Positions 31,295 through 39,806 of a stretch of 39,806 nucleotides of DNA are shown here, piece by piece. Position 1 is the first letter of the stretch. Every line of letters starts with the position of its first letter. The DNA is from Candidatus Limnocylindrus primus. GTDB taxonomy: Bacteria; Chloroflexota; Limnocylindria; Limnocylindrales; Limnocylindraceae. The notes beneath the pieces are model-generated. The model was not told where the DNA came from, did no database searches, and was given only the letters and a program-made list of their open reading frames with translations. Position numbers and translations under genes: made by a program. The stretch is taken from assembly GCA_003670475.1 (NCBI GenBank), contig QWRJ01000001.1:1-39806 (forward strand). Direction: 5' to 3'.

Positions 31295-32899
31295 ATGGCG
31301 GGAGACGGGGAGCGAGAGGCGGCGCGGACGACGACCAGCTCTGGAATCCCGCTCGCCCAGGAGTACGGCCCAGAGAGCGCGACGGGTCGCTTAGAGGCTG
31401 AGATTGGGGCGGCTGGGGCATACCCGTACACCCGCGGTGTCCAGTCAACGATGTACCGCGGCCGCCTCTGGACGATGCGCCAGTACGCCGGCTTCTCTAC
31501 CGCCCGAGAGTCGAACGCCCGCTACCGCTACCTCCTGGAGCAGGGACAGACGGGACTCTCGGTCGCCTTCGACCTGCCGACCCAGATGGGCTACGACTCC
31601 GACGCCCCTGAGGCGGAGGGGGAGGTTGGACGCGTCGGGGTGGCGATCGACTCGCTCGCCGACATGGAGCAGCTCTTCGATGGGATCCCGCTCGACAAGG
31701 TTTCGACCTCAATGACGATCAACTCCACCGCGCCGATCCTGCTCGCCTTCTACGTGGCGGTTGCCGAGCGACAGGGGGTGCCGCGTAGCGCGCTCGCTGG
31801 GACAACGCAGAACGATGTGCTGAAGGAGTACATCGCACGCGGCACCTATATCTTCCCGCCAGAGCCGTCCATGCGCCTGATCACCGACGTCTTTGAGTGG
31901 TGCAGCGCCGAGCTGCCGAAGTGGAATACGATCAGCATCTCTGGCTATCACATGCGCGAGGCGGGGGCGACCGCAGCGCAGGAGCTCGCCTTCACCTTCG
32001 CCGATGCGATCGCGTATGTAGACGCGGCGATTGCGCGCGGCATGGAGGTGGACGCGATCGGGCCGCGCCTCTCCTTCTTCTTCGCCGCTTGGACCGACAT
32101 CCTGGAGGAGACGGCAAAGTTCCGCGCTGCGCGGAGGATCTGGGCGCGACTGATGCGCGAACGATTCGGTGCGAAGAGTGAGAAGTCGCTCCACTGCCGA
32201 TTCCATGTTCAGACCGCAGGATCTGCGCTGACGGCGCAATCGATTGACAACAATGTGGTGCGCGCTGCGTATCAGGCGCTTGCTGCAATCTTCGGCGGCG
32301 CGCAGAGCCTGCACGTCAACGGGAAAGATGAAGCGCTCGCGCTACCAACAGAAGAGTCGGCGCGTCTCGCACTGCGAACACAACAGGTCCTTGCGCACGA
32401 AGCGGGCGTTATTGGAACAGTTGATCCACTCGGTGGAAGTTGGGCGATTGAAGCGCTCACCGACAAGATTGAAGCCGAAGCGCTGGAACTGATCGCTGAG
32501 ACAGATCGGCTCGGCGGCGCCGTTGCCGCAATCTCTGCCGGCTTCCCACAACGTGCCATTCAGGATGCCGCCTTCGCATATCAGCGCGAAGTAGAGCGCG
32601 GCGATCGTGTGATTGTTGGCGTAAACCGTTTTGTTGACGAAGAGGTGAGCACGCCGCCGATCGCCCGCATCGATCCGGCGCGCGAGAAGGAGCAGGTTGC
32701 CTCGCTTACAGCGTTCCGCGCAGCACGAAACGCGGCTGCGGCCGCTGCGGCACTCGCTGCAATTGAAACTGCGGCGAAGGGGAACACCAATCTGATGCCG
32801 CTCCTGATTGACGGCGTCAAGACGGGGCTCACTGTTGGTGAGATTAGTGGTGCACTGCGCAAGATCTGGGGCGAGTATCGAGAGTCACTCGTTCTATGA
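31295..32899 (+). CDS. mutA: Methylmalonyl-CoA mutase large-subunit-type protein
   Basis: The enzyme rearranges (R)-methylmalonyl-CoA and succinyl-CoA with adenosylcobalamin. The 534-residue product is the catalytic barrel only; the B12-binding domain must be a separate subunit that is not in the window. [54 protein letters not shown] and [14 protein letters not shown] are clear. Using a constant offset of 25 to the P. shermanii enzyme as I remember it, Tyr89, Arg207, Gln197 and His244 are kept (Tyr64, Arg182, Gln172, His219), which fits methylmalonyl-CoA. Tyr75 is replaced by Gln50, and the usual HTNS is HVNG. mce overlaps it by ATGA. A GGGGGGG run precedes the ATG. Confidence 0.9.
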   Translation: MAGDGEREAARTTTSSGIPLAQEYGPESATGRLEAEIGAAGAYPYTRGVQSTMYRGRLWTMRQYAGFSTARESNARYRYLLEQGQTGLSVAFDLPTQMGYDSDAPEAEGEVGRVGVAIDSLADMEQLFDGIPLDKVSTSMTINSTAPILLAFYVAVAERQGVPRSALAGTTQNDVLKEYIARGTYIFPPEPSMRLITDVFEWCSAELPKWNTISISGYHMREAGATAAQELAFTFADAIAYVDAAIARGMEVDAIGPRLSFFFAAWTDILEETAKFRAARRIWARLMRERFGAKSEKSLHCRFHVQTAGSALTAQSIDNNVVRAAYQALAAIFGGAQSLHVNGKDEALALPTEESARLALRTQQVLAHEAGVIGTVDPLGGSWAIEALTDKIEAEALELIAETDRLGGAVAAISAGFPQRAIQDAAFAYQREVERGDRVIVGVNRFVDEEVSTPPIARIDPAREKEQVASLTAFRAARNAAAAAAALAAIETAAKGNTNLMPLLIDGVKTGLTVGEISGALRKIWGEYRESLVL

Positions 32900-33393
32900 G
32901 CGCGGCGCAGCATGAGGTCGGACTAGGCGGCCTCCCAATCAACGGTCGTATTCATCACGTCGCCACGGTCGTGCGCGATCTCGATGCCGCTGTGAAATTC
33001 CACGCTGAGGTGCTCGGCCTGCCGCTCGAACAGATCGCCGATGTCCCGTCACAAGAGGTGCGCATCGCCTTTCTCACCGCGGGTGACTCTAAGATTGAAC
33101 TTGTGGCGCCAACGAACAGTACGAGCGGCGTCGCGCGCTTCCTCGAGACAAAAGGTGAGGGCTTTCACCACCTCTGCTTAGAGGTCGCCGACATTGATGC
33201 AGAGCTGCAGCGACTCGCAGCCACGGGGATTCAACTGATCAACGTAGTGGCGGTTGAGGGTGTTGAGGGGCCGGTCGCCTTCCTCCATCCGAAGAGTTGC
33301 CACGGCATCTTGGTGGAGCTGATTGAGGCGCCAGGTGGTCCAGCATGGAAGCGACTCGGTTACGGAGATCCAGCGCAGCTGCGGATTCGCTAG
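32896..33393 (+). CDS. mce: Methylmalonyl-CoA epimerase
   Basis: The epimerase interconverts (S)- and (R)-methylmalonyl-CoA. The 165-residue product is a VOC-fold protein with a short N-terminal addition: [20 protein letters not shown] carries the first metal His, [20 protein letters not shown] carries the second, and [10 protein letters not shown] carries the Glu ligand. The CHGILVEL segment is typical. It overlaps the mutA stop as ATGA, so both are translated together. Its stop shares the CTAG sequence with the stop of the convergent sucD. Confidence 0.93.
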   Translation: MSAAQHEVGLGGLPINGRIHHVATVVRDLDAAVKFHAEVLGLPLEQIADVPSQEVRIAFLTAGDSKIELVAPTNSTSGVARFLETKGEGFHHLCLEVADIDAELQRLAATGIQLINVVAVEGVEGPVAFLHPKSCHGILVELIEAPGGPAWKRLGYGDPAQLRIR

Positions 33394-34289
33394 GCCTTCT
33401 TGTAGCCCGCTTCGATAAGGAGGCGGGGGAGTTCAGTAGGGGAGCCAGCCACCTTGAAGCCCGCCGCCTCAAGCGCGGCGATCTTGTCCACCGCACGCCC
33501 TGAGGCGCCAGAGACGATCGCTCCTGCGTGGCCCATGCGGCGCCCCTCAGGGGCGGCACGTCCAGCGATAAATGCGACGCGTGGGAGGTGCTTCAGGTGC
33601 TCAGCGGCCCAGGCGGCCGCCTCCTCCTCTGCAGATCCGCCGATCTCGCCGATCAAAACGATCGCGCGCGTGCCTTTGTCTGCGGCGAAGAGCTCGAGCG
33701 CTTCGCGGAAGGTGGTGCCGATGATCGGATCGCCGCCAATGCCGAGGCAGGTCGACTGACCGATCCCCGCATCCGTCATTGACTGCACCGCTTCGTATGT
33801 CAGCGTTCCGGAGCGGCTCACCACGCCAACATCGCCGGGGAGATGGATTGACGCAGGGATGATGCCAACCTTGGTGCCGCTCCCGTTTGCGCCAGGTGAT
33901 GTTGCACCAGGGCAGTTCGGTCCAATCAGGTGTGCGCCGTGCGCACGAACGATGGCGAGCGCGCCAACCATGTCGTGGACGGGGATCCCTTCGGTGATAC
34001 AGAAGATGACTTTGATGCCAGCTTCGGCCGCTTCGGCGATCGCATCTCCCGCGCTTGCTGCTGGAACGAAGATGCAGCTCGTGTTCGCGCCGGTCTCGCG
34101 CACCGCATCGGCCACGGTGTCAAACATCGGGACGCTGTTATCAAGTGCGCGCTCGCCACCGCGACCCGGCGTGACGCCGGCAACGATCTTCGTGCCGTAC
34201 GCCGCCATCTGCGCGGCATGGAATCCGCCTTCGCGACCGGTGAGCCCCTGAACAACGAGACGCGTCTGCTCTCCAACTAGGATGCTCAT
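33390..34289 (-). CDS. sucD: Succinyl-CoA ligase, alpha subunit
   Basis: SucD and SucC convert succinyl-CoA, ADP or GDP and phosphate to succinate, nucleotide triphosphate and CoA. The 299-residue product has the CoA-binding N-terminal fold ([21 protein letters not shown]), the central [13 protein letters not shown] and [25 protein letters not shown] blocks, and the phosphorylated His254 in [13 protein letters not shown]. It overlaps the sucC stop by 4 nt (ATGA) and is the last gene of the sucC-sucD unit. Confidence 0.96.
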   Translation of the reverse strand: MSILVGEQTRLVVQGLTGREGGFHAAQMAAYGTKIVAGVTPGRGGERALDNSVPMFDTVADAVRETGANTSCIFVPAASAGDAIAEAAEAGIKVIFCITEGIPVHDMVGALAIVRAHGAHLIGPNCPGATSPGANGSGTKVGIIPASIHLPGDVGVVSRSGTLTYEAVQSMTDAGIGQSTCLGIGGDPIIGTTFREALELFAADKGTRAIVLIGEIGGSAEEEAAAWAAEHLKHLPRVAFIAGRAAPEGRRMGHAGAIVSGASGRAVDKIAALEAAGFKVAGSPTELPRLLIEAGYKKA

Positions 34290-35458
34290 TGCGTCCCTCC
34301 TGCGGCGAGTGCCACCGCCTTCTCCGCCGCCTCATCAAGGCTGGCCGCAGTTGCAAATCCACCAGCGGTGAGAAGTTCCGCCGCCTCTTTCGCGTTGGTG
34401 CCAACGATGCGAACCACCATCGGAACGGTGCGCTCCTGCTGTCCGCGTGCTTCAATCAGGCCGCGCGCCACTTCGTCGCCGCGCGTGATGCCACCGAAGA
34501 TGTTGACCAGGATCGCCTTCACGCCCTTGTCCGCAAGGATGATGCGCATCGCGGCGGCAACCTTGTCGGCGCGCGCCCCACCACCGATGTCAAGGAAGTT
34601 TGCCGGCGTGCCACCAGCGCGTGTCACAAGGTCAAGCGTGGTCATGGCGAGGCCTGCGCCGTTGACCATGCAGCCGATGCTGCCGTCGAGTCGGATATAG
34701 GCGATTCCCATCTCGCGCGCCTCGCGATCGATCGGATCCTCACTATCTTCGTCGCGCCACGCCTCAAGTTCCGGGTGGCGCTCAAGGGCGGAGTCGTCAA
34801 TGGTGATCTTTGCGTCAAGGCAGACGAGTCGCTCACCACCAGGAAGTTCTGGCGCAGGGACAACCGCGAGAGGATTCACCTCCACAAGATCTGCGTCAGA
34901 TTCACGCGCAACGCGAACGAGTCCTGTCGCAATCGCCACGAACTGCTTGAGCAGATCGCCACGTGCGCCGATGCGGAGGCCGAGGCGTCGCGCCTGGAAG
35001 GGGAGGAGTCCTGCATGCGGGTGCGCGTTCTCGCGGATAATCGCGGTTGGATCCTTAGCGGCAACCTCTTCAATCTCCATGCCGCCAGCGGCGGATGCCA
35101 TCAGCAGAATGCCGCGGCTGCTGCGGTCGATCAGTGCGGAGAGGTAGATCTCGCGCAGGATCTCTGCCGCTGGTGCTACGAGCACGCGGCGCACGGGGAG
35201 ATCCTTAATCGTGAGGGCGAGGATCTGCGCGGCGATCGTCTCCGCCTCTTCGGCGGTGGCGGCGAGCTTGACGCCCCCCGCCTTTCCGCGCCCGCCAACG
35301 AGGACCTGCGCCTTAATTACAACCTGTTTAGCGCCGCTTGCGAAGAGTCGCTCCGCAACGGCTCGGGCTGCGGCTGGCGTAGCGGCGACTTCACCATCGG
35401 GGACGGGGAGGCCAGCGCGGCGTAGGAGTTCCCGTGCCTCAGCCTCATGCAGTTTCAT
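34286..35458 (-). CDS. sucC: Succinyl-CoA ligase, beta subunit
   Basis: SucC is the nucleotide-binding subunit. ATG 35458 (rather than the 35485 start in the ORF track) follows GGAGG and gives [16 protein letters not shown], the family N-terminus, with 390 residues. The ATP-grasp domain shows [31 protein letters not shown] and [10 protein letters not shown]. The C-terminal part has [33 protein letters not shown] and [11 protein letters not shown]. It is divergent from sdhC across 146 bp; TACACT on the reverse strand at about 35508-35513 is a possible -10. Confidence 0.96.
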   Translation of the reverse strand: MKLHEAEARELLRRAGLPVPDGEVAATPAAARAVAERLFASGAKQVVIKAQVLVGGRGKAGGVKLAATAEEAETIAAQILALTIKDLPVRRVLVAPAAEILREIYLSALIDRSSRGILLMASAAGGMEIEEVAAKDPTAIIRENAHPHAGLLPFQARRLGLRIGARGDLLKQFVAIATGLVRVARESDADLVEVNPLAVVPAPELPGGERLVCLDAKITIDDSALERHPELEAWRDEDSEDPIDREAREMGIAYIRLDGSIGCMVNGAGLAMTTLDLVTRAGGTPANFLDIGGGARADKVAAAMRIILADKGVKAILVNIFGGITRGDEVARGLIEARGQQERTVPMVVRIVGTNAKEAAELLTAGGFATAASLDEAAEKAVALAAGGTQ

Positions 35459-35604
35459 CTCGCCTCCGCTCGCTGGATCGGGCATCTGCCCGAGTCGTCA
35501 TGGGGGAGTGTACGCGTGCAGACTTTAATCGGCGCGGGTAGGATTGACGTGAGCGAAACACGGTAGGGTGCGAGGCAAAATTGAGAGCAAGGAAGGGGTC
35601 GCAC

Positions 35605-36018
35605 GTGGCTCAAGGATCTAGCCCTCTCGCCTCCCCCCAGAAGCTACGCAACTACCCGTCCTATCGGGGTGGCGAGGGGATGGTTGCCTGGGCCTTCCAT
35701 CGAATCTCGGGCATCGGAGTGTGGGCCTTCATCGTCCTCCACGTGTTCGACATCTGGTTGATTGGTGCCAACCCTGAACTGTACGACGACCTCGGCAAGT
35801 TCTATGCGAGTCCCGCAGGTCGTGTGATGGAGACGCTTCTTGGAGCGGCGCTCTTCTATCACGCGCTCAACGGCATGCGCATTGTGGTGATGGACTTCTG
35901 GCCGGCGCTCACCGCCTACCACCGCCAGTTGTGGCGCGTAGTTTGGATCGTCTTCTTCGCGCTCGGACTCCCCGGCGCGTACATCATCTTGAAGCCCATT
36001 TGGGAGGTTGCAGGATGA
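35605..36018 (+). CDS. sdhC: Succinate dehydrogenase cytochrome b subunit SdhC
   Basis: SdhC is a membrane anchor that binds heme and quinone in complex II. GTG 35605 follows AAGGAAGGGG at 6 nt spacing and gives 137 residues; the TTG at 35581 in the ORF track would add eight basic residues without support. The family pattern is AFHRISGIGVWAFIVLHVFDIWL, FYHALNGMRIVVMDFWP and a third membrane segment near WRVVWIVFFALGLPGAYII. The H-x-x-SG and H-x-x-NG-x-R motifs are the heme and quinone region. sdhD overlaps by ATGA. Confidence 0.92.
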   Translation: MAQGSSPLASPQKLRNYPSYRGGEGMVAWAFHRISGIGVWAFIVLHVFDIWLIGANPELYDDLGKFYASPAGRVMETLLGAALFYHALNGMRIVVMDFWPALTAYHRQLWRVVWIVFFALGLPGAYIILKPIWEVAG

Positions 36019-36404
36019 GCGCCCAGAAATATTCAGTCTCCGGTCGTCCTCGCCCGACAGGGTCGCAAGTGGATCTCTACGTCTGGTGGGCGGTACGAAT
36101 CAGCTCTCTTGCACTCTTTGTTCTTGCACTCGCGCACTTTGCGATGACGCACTTCGTCTTTGACCCTGGAGATCAGAGCGCTGAGTGGGTACGCCAGACA
36201 CGCTGGAGTTCGGTCGCCCTCCGCGCGTTGGACTGGGGGATGTTGATGGCAGTGCTCGTGCATGGATTTCTCGGCATGAGGACGGTCATGCAGGACTATG
36301 TCCCTTCGCGCATTAAGCGTGGGTCGCTCATTGGCCTGTACGGGATCGCGCTCCTCTTATTCGTGCTTGGTACCCAGGTCGTCGTCACGCTGCCAATGGA
36401 TTAG
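36015..36404 (+). CDS. sdhD: Succinate dehydrogenase membrane anchor SdhD
   Basis: SdhD is the second membrane subunit of complex II. The true start is ATG 36015, overlapping the sdhC stop, and not 35931; the product has 129 residues and three membrane segments (VRISSLALFVLALAHFAMTHF; ALDWGMLMAVLVHGFLGMRTVM; GLYGIALLLFVLGTQVVV). The VHGFLGMRTVMQDY segment is the usual heme-ligand and Arg-Asp motif. It ends 7 nt before sdhA. Confidence 0.9.
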   Translation: MSAQKYSVSGRPRPTGSQVDLYVWWAVRISSLALFVLALAHFAMTHFVFDPGDQSAEWVRQTRWSSVALRALDWGMLMAVLVHGFLGMRTVMQDYVPSRIKRGSLIGLYGIALLLFVLGTQVVVTLPMD

Positions 36405-36411
36405 TGACTCT

Positions 36412-38193
36412 ATGAGTAGTGCACTTCGAGCGGAGGCGGGTCAGATCGATGTCGACGCGATCGTCATCGGTGCTGGCGGTGCTGGTCTTTGGGCCGCGCT
36501 TGAGTTGGCACGCGAAGGGATCCCAACGGCGGTGCTCACGAAGCTGTATCCAACGCGCTCTCACACTGGCGCTGCACAGGGTGGCGTCTGCGCCGCACTC
36601 GGCAATGTTGAAGAGGACCACTGGGAGTGGCACATGTTTGACACCATCAAGGGTGGCGACTACCTAACCGACCAGGATGCCGCCGAGGTGCTAGCCCGCG
36701 AAGCGATCCCTGCGGTCATTGAACTCGAGCGCATGGGACTCCCATTCAATCGCACCCCGGACGGAAAGATTGACCAGCGTCGCTTCGGTGGCCACACGCG
36801 CAACTACGGCGAAGGACCAGTTCGACGTAGCTGCTATGCGGCTGATCGTACTGGCCACATGATTCTGCAGACGCTCTATCAGCAGTGCATTAAGGCGGGC
36901 GTAAAGTTTTATGACGAGTACCACGTTGTGGATCTCCTCTTTGAGGGCGGCAGTGCAGATCAGGGTGGACGCTGCAGCGGCGTGGTTGGCTACAAGATCG
37001 CTGACGGTTCGCTCCACGTGCTGCGTGCCAAGGCGGTACTCCTTGCAACCGGCGGATATGGACGCGCCTGGCGCGTAACCTCCAACGCGCACTCACTCGC
37101 TGGCGACGGCATGGCGCTCGCCTGGCGTCAGGGTGTGCCACTGATGGACATGGAGTTCTATCAGTTCCATCCCACAGGGATTGTTGGGATCGGCATTCTC
37201 CTCTCTGAGGCGGCGCGCGGTGAGGGTGGCTACCTGCTGAATAACGAAGGGAAGCGGTTTATGGAGGACTACGCGCCGAAGCTGATGGAGCTTGCCCCGC
37301 GCGACATGATCTCGCGCGCCATGTATCAGGAGATTCGCGCCGGCCGCGGCATTGATGGGAAGGACTACGTTTACCTTGATGTACGACACCTTGGCCGCAA
37401 GGTGATTGAAGAGAAGCTCCCCGACATCACCGACTTTGCCCGCGTCTATCAGGGCGTAGAGCCGATCAGCGAGCCGGTCCCAGTGCAGCCAACGGCGCAC
37501 TACGCGATGGGTGGCGTGCCAACAAACCTTGAGACCGAGGTGCTTGCGAACGCCGCGGGCGCCGTCGTCCCTGGCCTCTTCGCGGCGGGCGAGGTTGCAT
37601 GCGTTAGCGTCCACGGCGCAAACCGGCTTGGGACGAACTCTCTTGTCGATCTTCTCGTCTTTGGCAAGCGTGCAGGGAAGCGGATGGCAGCGATCTGCAA
37701 GTCGACCACCGCCCCGAAGCACGTTGCGGGGGCCGAGCGGGCGATCCGTGAGGAGATGCTCGCCCTATCGACCCGACCTGAGGGGGTCCGCCCAGCGGAG
37801 ATCCGCCGTGCGCTGGCCGACGTGATGATGGAGAGCGTTGGCGTCTATCGAGACGAGGCGCTCCTCACCAGCGCGGTGAGTGAGATCCAGCGGCTGAAGG
37901 GGGAGTACCAGCACGTGCGCGTTGAGGACACGGGGAGCGTTTTCAATACGGATCTGCTCGAGGCGCGTGAGCTCGGTTACCTGCTCGATGTATCTGAGGC
38001 AACCGCCGTCTCCGCACTGGCGCGAAAAGAGTCGCGTGGCGCGCACAGCCGCGAAGACTATCCAGAGCGCGATGATGCGAAGTTCCTGGCGCATACAATG
38101 GTCTGGCGCGGCACTGATCAGGCACCTGCCACCAAGATTGACTATAAGCCAGTGACGATCACCAAGTTTGAGCCGAAGCCGCGCGTGTATTAG
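36412..38193 (+). CDS. sdhA: Succinate dehydrogenase flavoprotein subunit
   Basis: SdhA oxidises succinate to fumarate with covalently bound FAD and passes electrons to SdhB. The ORF track begins at 36298, but ATG 36412 gives the proper N-terminus and 593 residues. FAD binding is seen as DAIVIGAGGAGLWAALELA, with His51 in RSHTGAAQGGVCAA as the expected covalent FAD site. Other blocks are HPTGIVGIGILLSEAARGEGG, YAMGGVPTN, and SVHGANRLGTNSLVDLLVFG. The C-terminal helical part ends in the usual way. The gene lies 7 nt after sdhD and 8 nt before sdhB. Confidence 0.97.
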   Translation: MSSALRAEAGQIDVDAIVIGAGGAGLWAALELAREGIPTAVLTKLYPTRSHTGAAQGGVCAALGNVEEDHWEWHMFDTIKGGDYLTDQDAAEVLAREAIPAVIELERMGLPFNRTPDGKIDQRRFGGHTRNYGEGPVRRSCYAADRTGHMILQTLYQQCIKAGVKFYDEYHVVDLLFEGGSADQGGRCSGVVGYKIADGSLHVLRAKAVLLATGGYGRAWRVTSNAHSLAGDGMALAWRQGVPLMDMEFYQFHPTGIVGIGILLSEAARGEGGYLLNNEGKRFMEDYAPKLMELAPRDMISRAMYQEIRAGRGIDGKDYVYLDVRHLGRKVIEEKLPDITDFARVYQGVEPISEPVPVQPTAHYAMGGVPTNLETEVLANAAGAVVPGLFAAGEVACVSVHGANRLGTNSLVDLLVFGKRAGKRMAAICKSTTAPKHVAGAERAIREEMLALSTRPEGVRPAEIRRALADVMMESVGVYRDEALLTSAVSEIQRLKGEYQHVRVEDTGSVFNTDLLEARELGYLLDVSEATAVSALARKESRGAHSREDYPERDDAKFLAHTMVWRGTDQAPATKIDYKPVTITKFEPKPRVY

Positions 38194-38201
38194 GAGGCGT
38201 G

Positions 38202-38897
38202 ATGGATGTTGAACTGAAGATCCACCGTTTCGATCCCGAGCGAGACAGCGCGCCGCACTGGGAGACGTATCGCGTTCCGGTTGAGCCGATGGATCGCGTC
38301 CTTGACGTGCTGACGCGTGCCAAGGAGCTGCTCGACGGCAGCATCACCTTCCGTCGCTCTTGCGCTCACGGTGTCTGTGGCTCCGATGCCCTCCTCATCA
38401 ACGGGCGCAATCGCTTGGCTTGCAAGGTGCGCGTGGAGCAACTCGGCAAGAGCATCAGCGTGGCGCCGCTCCCTGGCCTTCCCGTGGTGAAGGACCTTGT
38501 GGTGGATATGGATGAGTTCTTCGGCAAGTACCGATCCGTGCTTCCGTTCCTGATCGCCGATGAGCCAGAGGGGACAGGGGAGCGCTTGCAATCGCAGCAG
38601 CAGCGCGATGTCTATGACGACACCACAAAGTGCATCCTCTGCGCGGCGTGCACGAGCTCCTGCCCAAGCTTCTGGGCCCAGCCCGAATATGTTGGCCCTG
38701 CGGCGATCGTCAATGCGCACCGATTTATCTTTGACTCGCGCGACCAGGGGGCAGACGAGCGCCTTGAGATCTTAAGCAACGAAGACGGAGTTTGGCGCTG
38801 CCGCACCACCTTTAACTGCGTTGATGCCTGCCCTCGCGGAATCAACATTACAAAGGCGATCCTTGAGGTCTCTTCGGCGATCGGCTCACGCGGCTAG
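38202..38897 (+). CDS. sdhB: Succinate dehydrogenase iron-sulfur subunit
   Basis: SdhB carries electrons from SdhA through [2Fe-2S], [4Fe-4S] and [3Fe-4S] clusters to quinone. The start ATG 38202 is 4 nt after GGAGG; the GTG 38199 in the ORF track is too close to it. The 231-residue product has the [2Fe-2S] loop with Cys54, Cys59, Asp62 and Cys74 (Asp in this position is also known from E. coli), then CILCAACTSSCPSFW and CVDACPRGINITKAI. All expected ligands are present. The next gene begins 6 nt after the stop, in the same frame. Confidence 0.97.
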   Translation: MDVELKIHRFDPERDSAPHWETYRVPVEPMDRVLDVLTRAKELLDGSITFRRSCAHGVCGSDALLINGRNRLACKVRVEQLGKSISVAPLPGLPVVKDLVVDMDEFFGKYRSVLPFLIADEPEGTGERLQSQQQRDVYDDTTKCILCAACTSSCPSFWAQPEYVGPAAIVNAHRFIFDSRDQGADERLEILSNEDGVWRCRTTFNCVDACPRGINITKAILEVSSAIGSRG

Positions 38898-38903
38898 CGC
38901 GCG

Positions 38904-39806
38904 ATGCGCTCGCTGATCGGCAGGACAGACGGTGCCTGCCGCGGGAATCCTGGCCCTGCATCCATTGGCGTTGCACTCTATGACGCATCACGCAATGGGT
39001 CTGACCGACCAGATGCGCCCCCCGACGCAACCATCTCCGCCGCGATCGGGACGACGACGAACAATGTGGCGGAGTGGAAGGCGGTCATCTCGGCGATTGA
39101 ACTTGCGGCCGAGCTCGGCGCATCTGAGCTGCGACTTCTACTAGATAGCAAGCTCGTTGTTGAGCAGCTCAACGGCCGTTGGCGCGTGCGTGATGCGAAG
39201 CTTGCACCGCTCTGTGATGAGGCGCGCGCGCGACTTGAGAGTTTCACGGCGTGGAGCGCAGCACACGTCCCCCGCGAGCAGAATGGCCAAGCTGATGCGC
39301 TCGCCAATGAAGGTCTGGACCGTGCACTGCGCGGTGGGCCGGCATGGGTGGTGCGTCGACCAGATGATGTGGTGCGATCTCGCGGCGCATCAGATCGAGC
39401 AGCGGATCGCACAGCGGGCAACACTTCAGCAACGGAGGCGGATGGTGCCGCTACGCGGCTCACACTCCTCGGCACGGGAGCATCGCGTGGTGTGCCACGG
39501 GTTGGCTGCCGCTGCGAGGTCTGCCTCTCAAAGGATGCACGTAACCAGCGCCTGCGTAGTTCGCTTCTCCTGGAGTGGCGTGACCCGGCAACGAAGACCT
39601 CGTGTGCGGTGGTGATTGATCCCGGGATGGACCTGCGGGAGCAGGCGCTTCGCGTTGGACTAGAGCGTCTTGATGGCGCACTGATCACACACATTCACGT
39701 GGATCACACTGGAGGCATTGACGAGCTGCGCGCCTACACCGATGCGCAAGATGTGGTGATGGAGGTCGGCGCTGGGCCTGAGACCTGTGTTGAGCTGATG
39801 CGCCGC
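38904..39806 (+). CDS. Fusion of RNase HI and MBL-fold hydrolase (runs off window)
   Basis: This ORF is absent from the ORF track because no stop is reached; 301 codons are open to the last base. Residues 1-140 are a short bacterial RNase HI: TDGACRGNPGPASIG, NNVAEWKAVISAIELA, LLLDSKLVVEQLNG and HVPREQNGQADALANEGLD, with the catalytic Asp9, Glu57, Asp81 and Asp131 all present. Residues 141-184 are a polar, Ala/Asp/Thr-rich linker. Residues 185-301 begin a metallo-beta-lactamase fold: LTLLGTGASRGVPRVGCRCEVC, then THIHVDHTGG with His263, His265, Asp267 and His268 as the metal site. It resembles the PhnP / RNase Z-like MBL group that begins GTG-x-S-x-G-x-P. The likely function is RNA removal from RNA-DNA hybrids plus a phosphodiesterase; the second activity is unknown. 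It lies 6 nt after sdhB without a ribosome binding site. Confidence 0.88.
   Translation, partial: MRSLIGRTDGACRGNPGPASIGVALYDASRNGSDRPDAPPDATISAAIGTTTNNVAEWKAVISAIELAAELGASELRLLLDSKLVVEQLNGRWRVRDAKLAPLCDEARARLESFTAWSAAHVPREQNGQADALANEGLDRALRGGPAWVVRRPDDVVRSRGASDRAADRTAGNTSATEADGAATRLTLLGTGASRGVPRVGCRCEVCLSKDARNQRLRSSLLLEWRDPATKTSCAVVIDPGMDLREQALRVGLERLDGALITHIHVDHTGGIDELRAYTDAQDVVMEVGAGPETCVELMRR

Noticed and set aside
34289-35425. 378-residue forward ORF across sucC
   Set aside because: The reverse strand encodes a complete SucC with all motifs; this frame has no recognisable domain.
39157-39615. 152-residue forward ORF at the right edge
   Set aside because: It is in another frame than the RNase HI-MBL fusion and shows no family features.
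38978-39694. Reverse ORF at the right edge
   Set aside because: Ser/Arg-rich shadow of the forward RNase HI-MBL frame, which has intact catalytic motifs.
1-39806. CRISPR array, prophage or transposon
   Set aside because: No spaced direct repeats, integrase, transposase or phage genes were seen; nearly all genes are core genes with uniform composition.

Overview
The window is a compact, roughly 60% GC bacterial chromosome segment made almost entirely of core genes. Gaps are short, many genes overlap by ATGA or GTGA, and no insertion sequence, prophage or CRISPR array was seen. The organism is probably a Chloroflexota-like or neighbouring terrabacterial lineage. This rests on general look only: one long sigma-70 factor with a Lys/Ala/Pro tail, zinc-type S4 and L36, a split methylmalonyl-CoA mutase large subunit, very tight packing, and several genes that look leaderless. 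The lineage is an inference and could not be tested here.

Layout. 1-4456: end of map, then infA-rpmJ-rpsM-rpsK-rpsD-rpoA-rplQ-rplM-rpsI (translation and RNA polymerase alpha). 4478-7505: glmM, acpS, alr (cell-wall precursors and carrier protein activation). 7536-13988: an unrecognised 577-residue protein, then the tRNA t6A genes tsaE-tsaB-(rimI)-tsaD, ending in a single ORF that fuses RsmA (KsgA) to IspE. 14005-17108: ridA, glmU and a CNNM/CBS membrane protein. 17120-20799: a polyprenyl diphosphate synthase divergent from recO, then crcB and a glycyl-tRNA synthetase. 20803-25876: a ferredoxin/flavodoxin-NADP reductase-like gene divergent from dnaG-rpoD. 25881-28359: a split PTS (HPr, EIIB, EIIA and a GlcNAc/glucose-family EIIC). 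28406-31089: a small membrane protein, tRNA-Asn, an unknown protein and parAB. 31295-38897: mutA-mce, convergent with sucCD, then sdhCDAB. 38904-end: an ORF missing from the ORF track because it runs off the window; it fuses RNase HI to a metallo-beta-lactamase-fold hydrolase.

How the genes work together. mutA, mce, sucCD and sdhCDAB cover (S)-methylmalonyl-CoA to succinyl-CoA, succinate and fumarate, so propionyl-CoA-derived carbon would enter the TCA cycle here. The B12-binding mutase subunit and propionyl-CoA carboxylase are not in the window. glmM and glmU make UDP-GlcNAc, and the PTS probably imports an amino sugar or glucose. IspE and the prenyl synthase belong to isoprenoid synthesis.

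Most notable observations: the RNase HI-MBL fusion; the RsmA-IspE fusion; a three-unit 17-bp tandem repeat that turns one ATGA junction into a relay of two six-codon mini-ORFs between alr and the next gene; -10-like hexamers 6-9 nt ahead of start codons that lack Shine-Dalgarno sequences, including a 22-bp divergent intergenic region with overlapping -10 elements; a 16-bp perfect palindrome inside the spacer of a putative PTS promoter; and a sigma factor with a 164-residue AKP-rich tail plus a roughly 190-residue insert.
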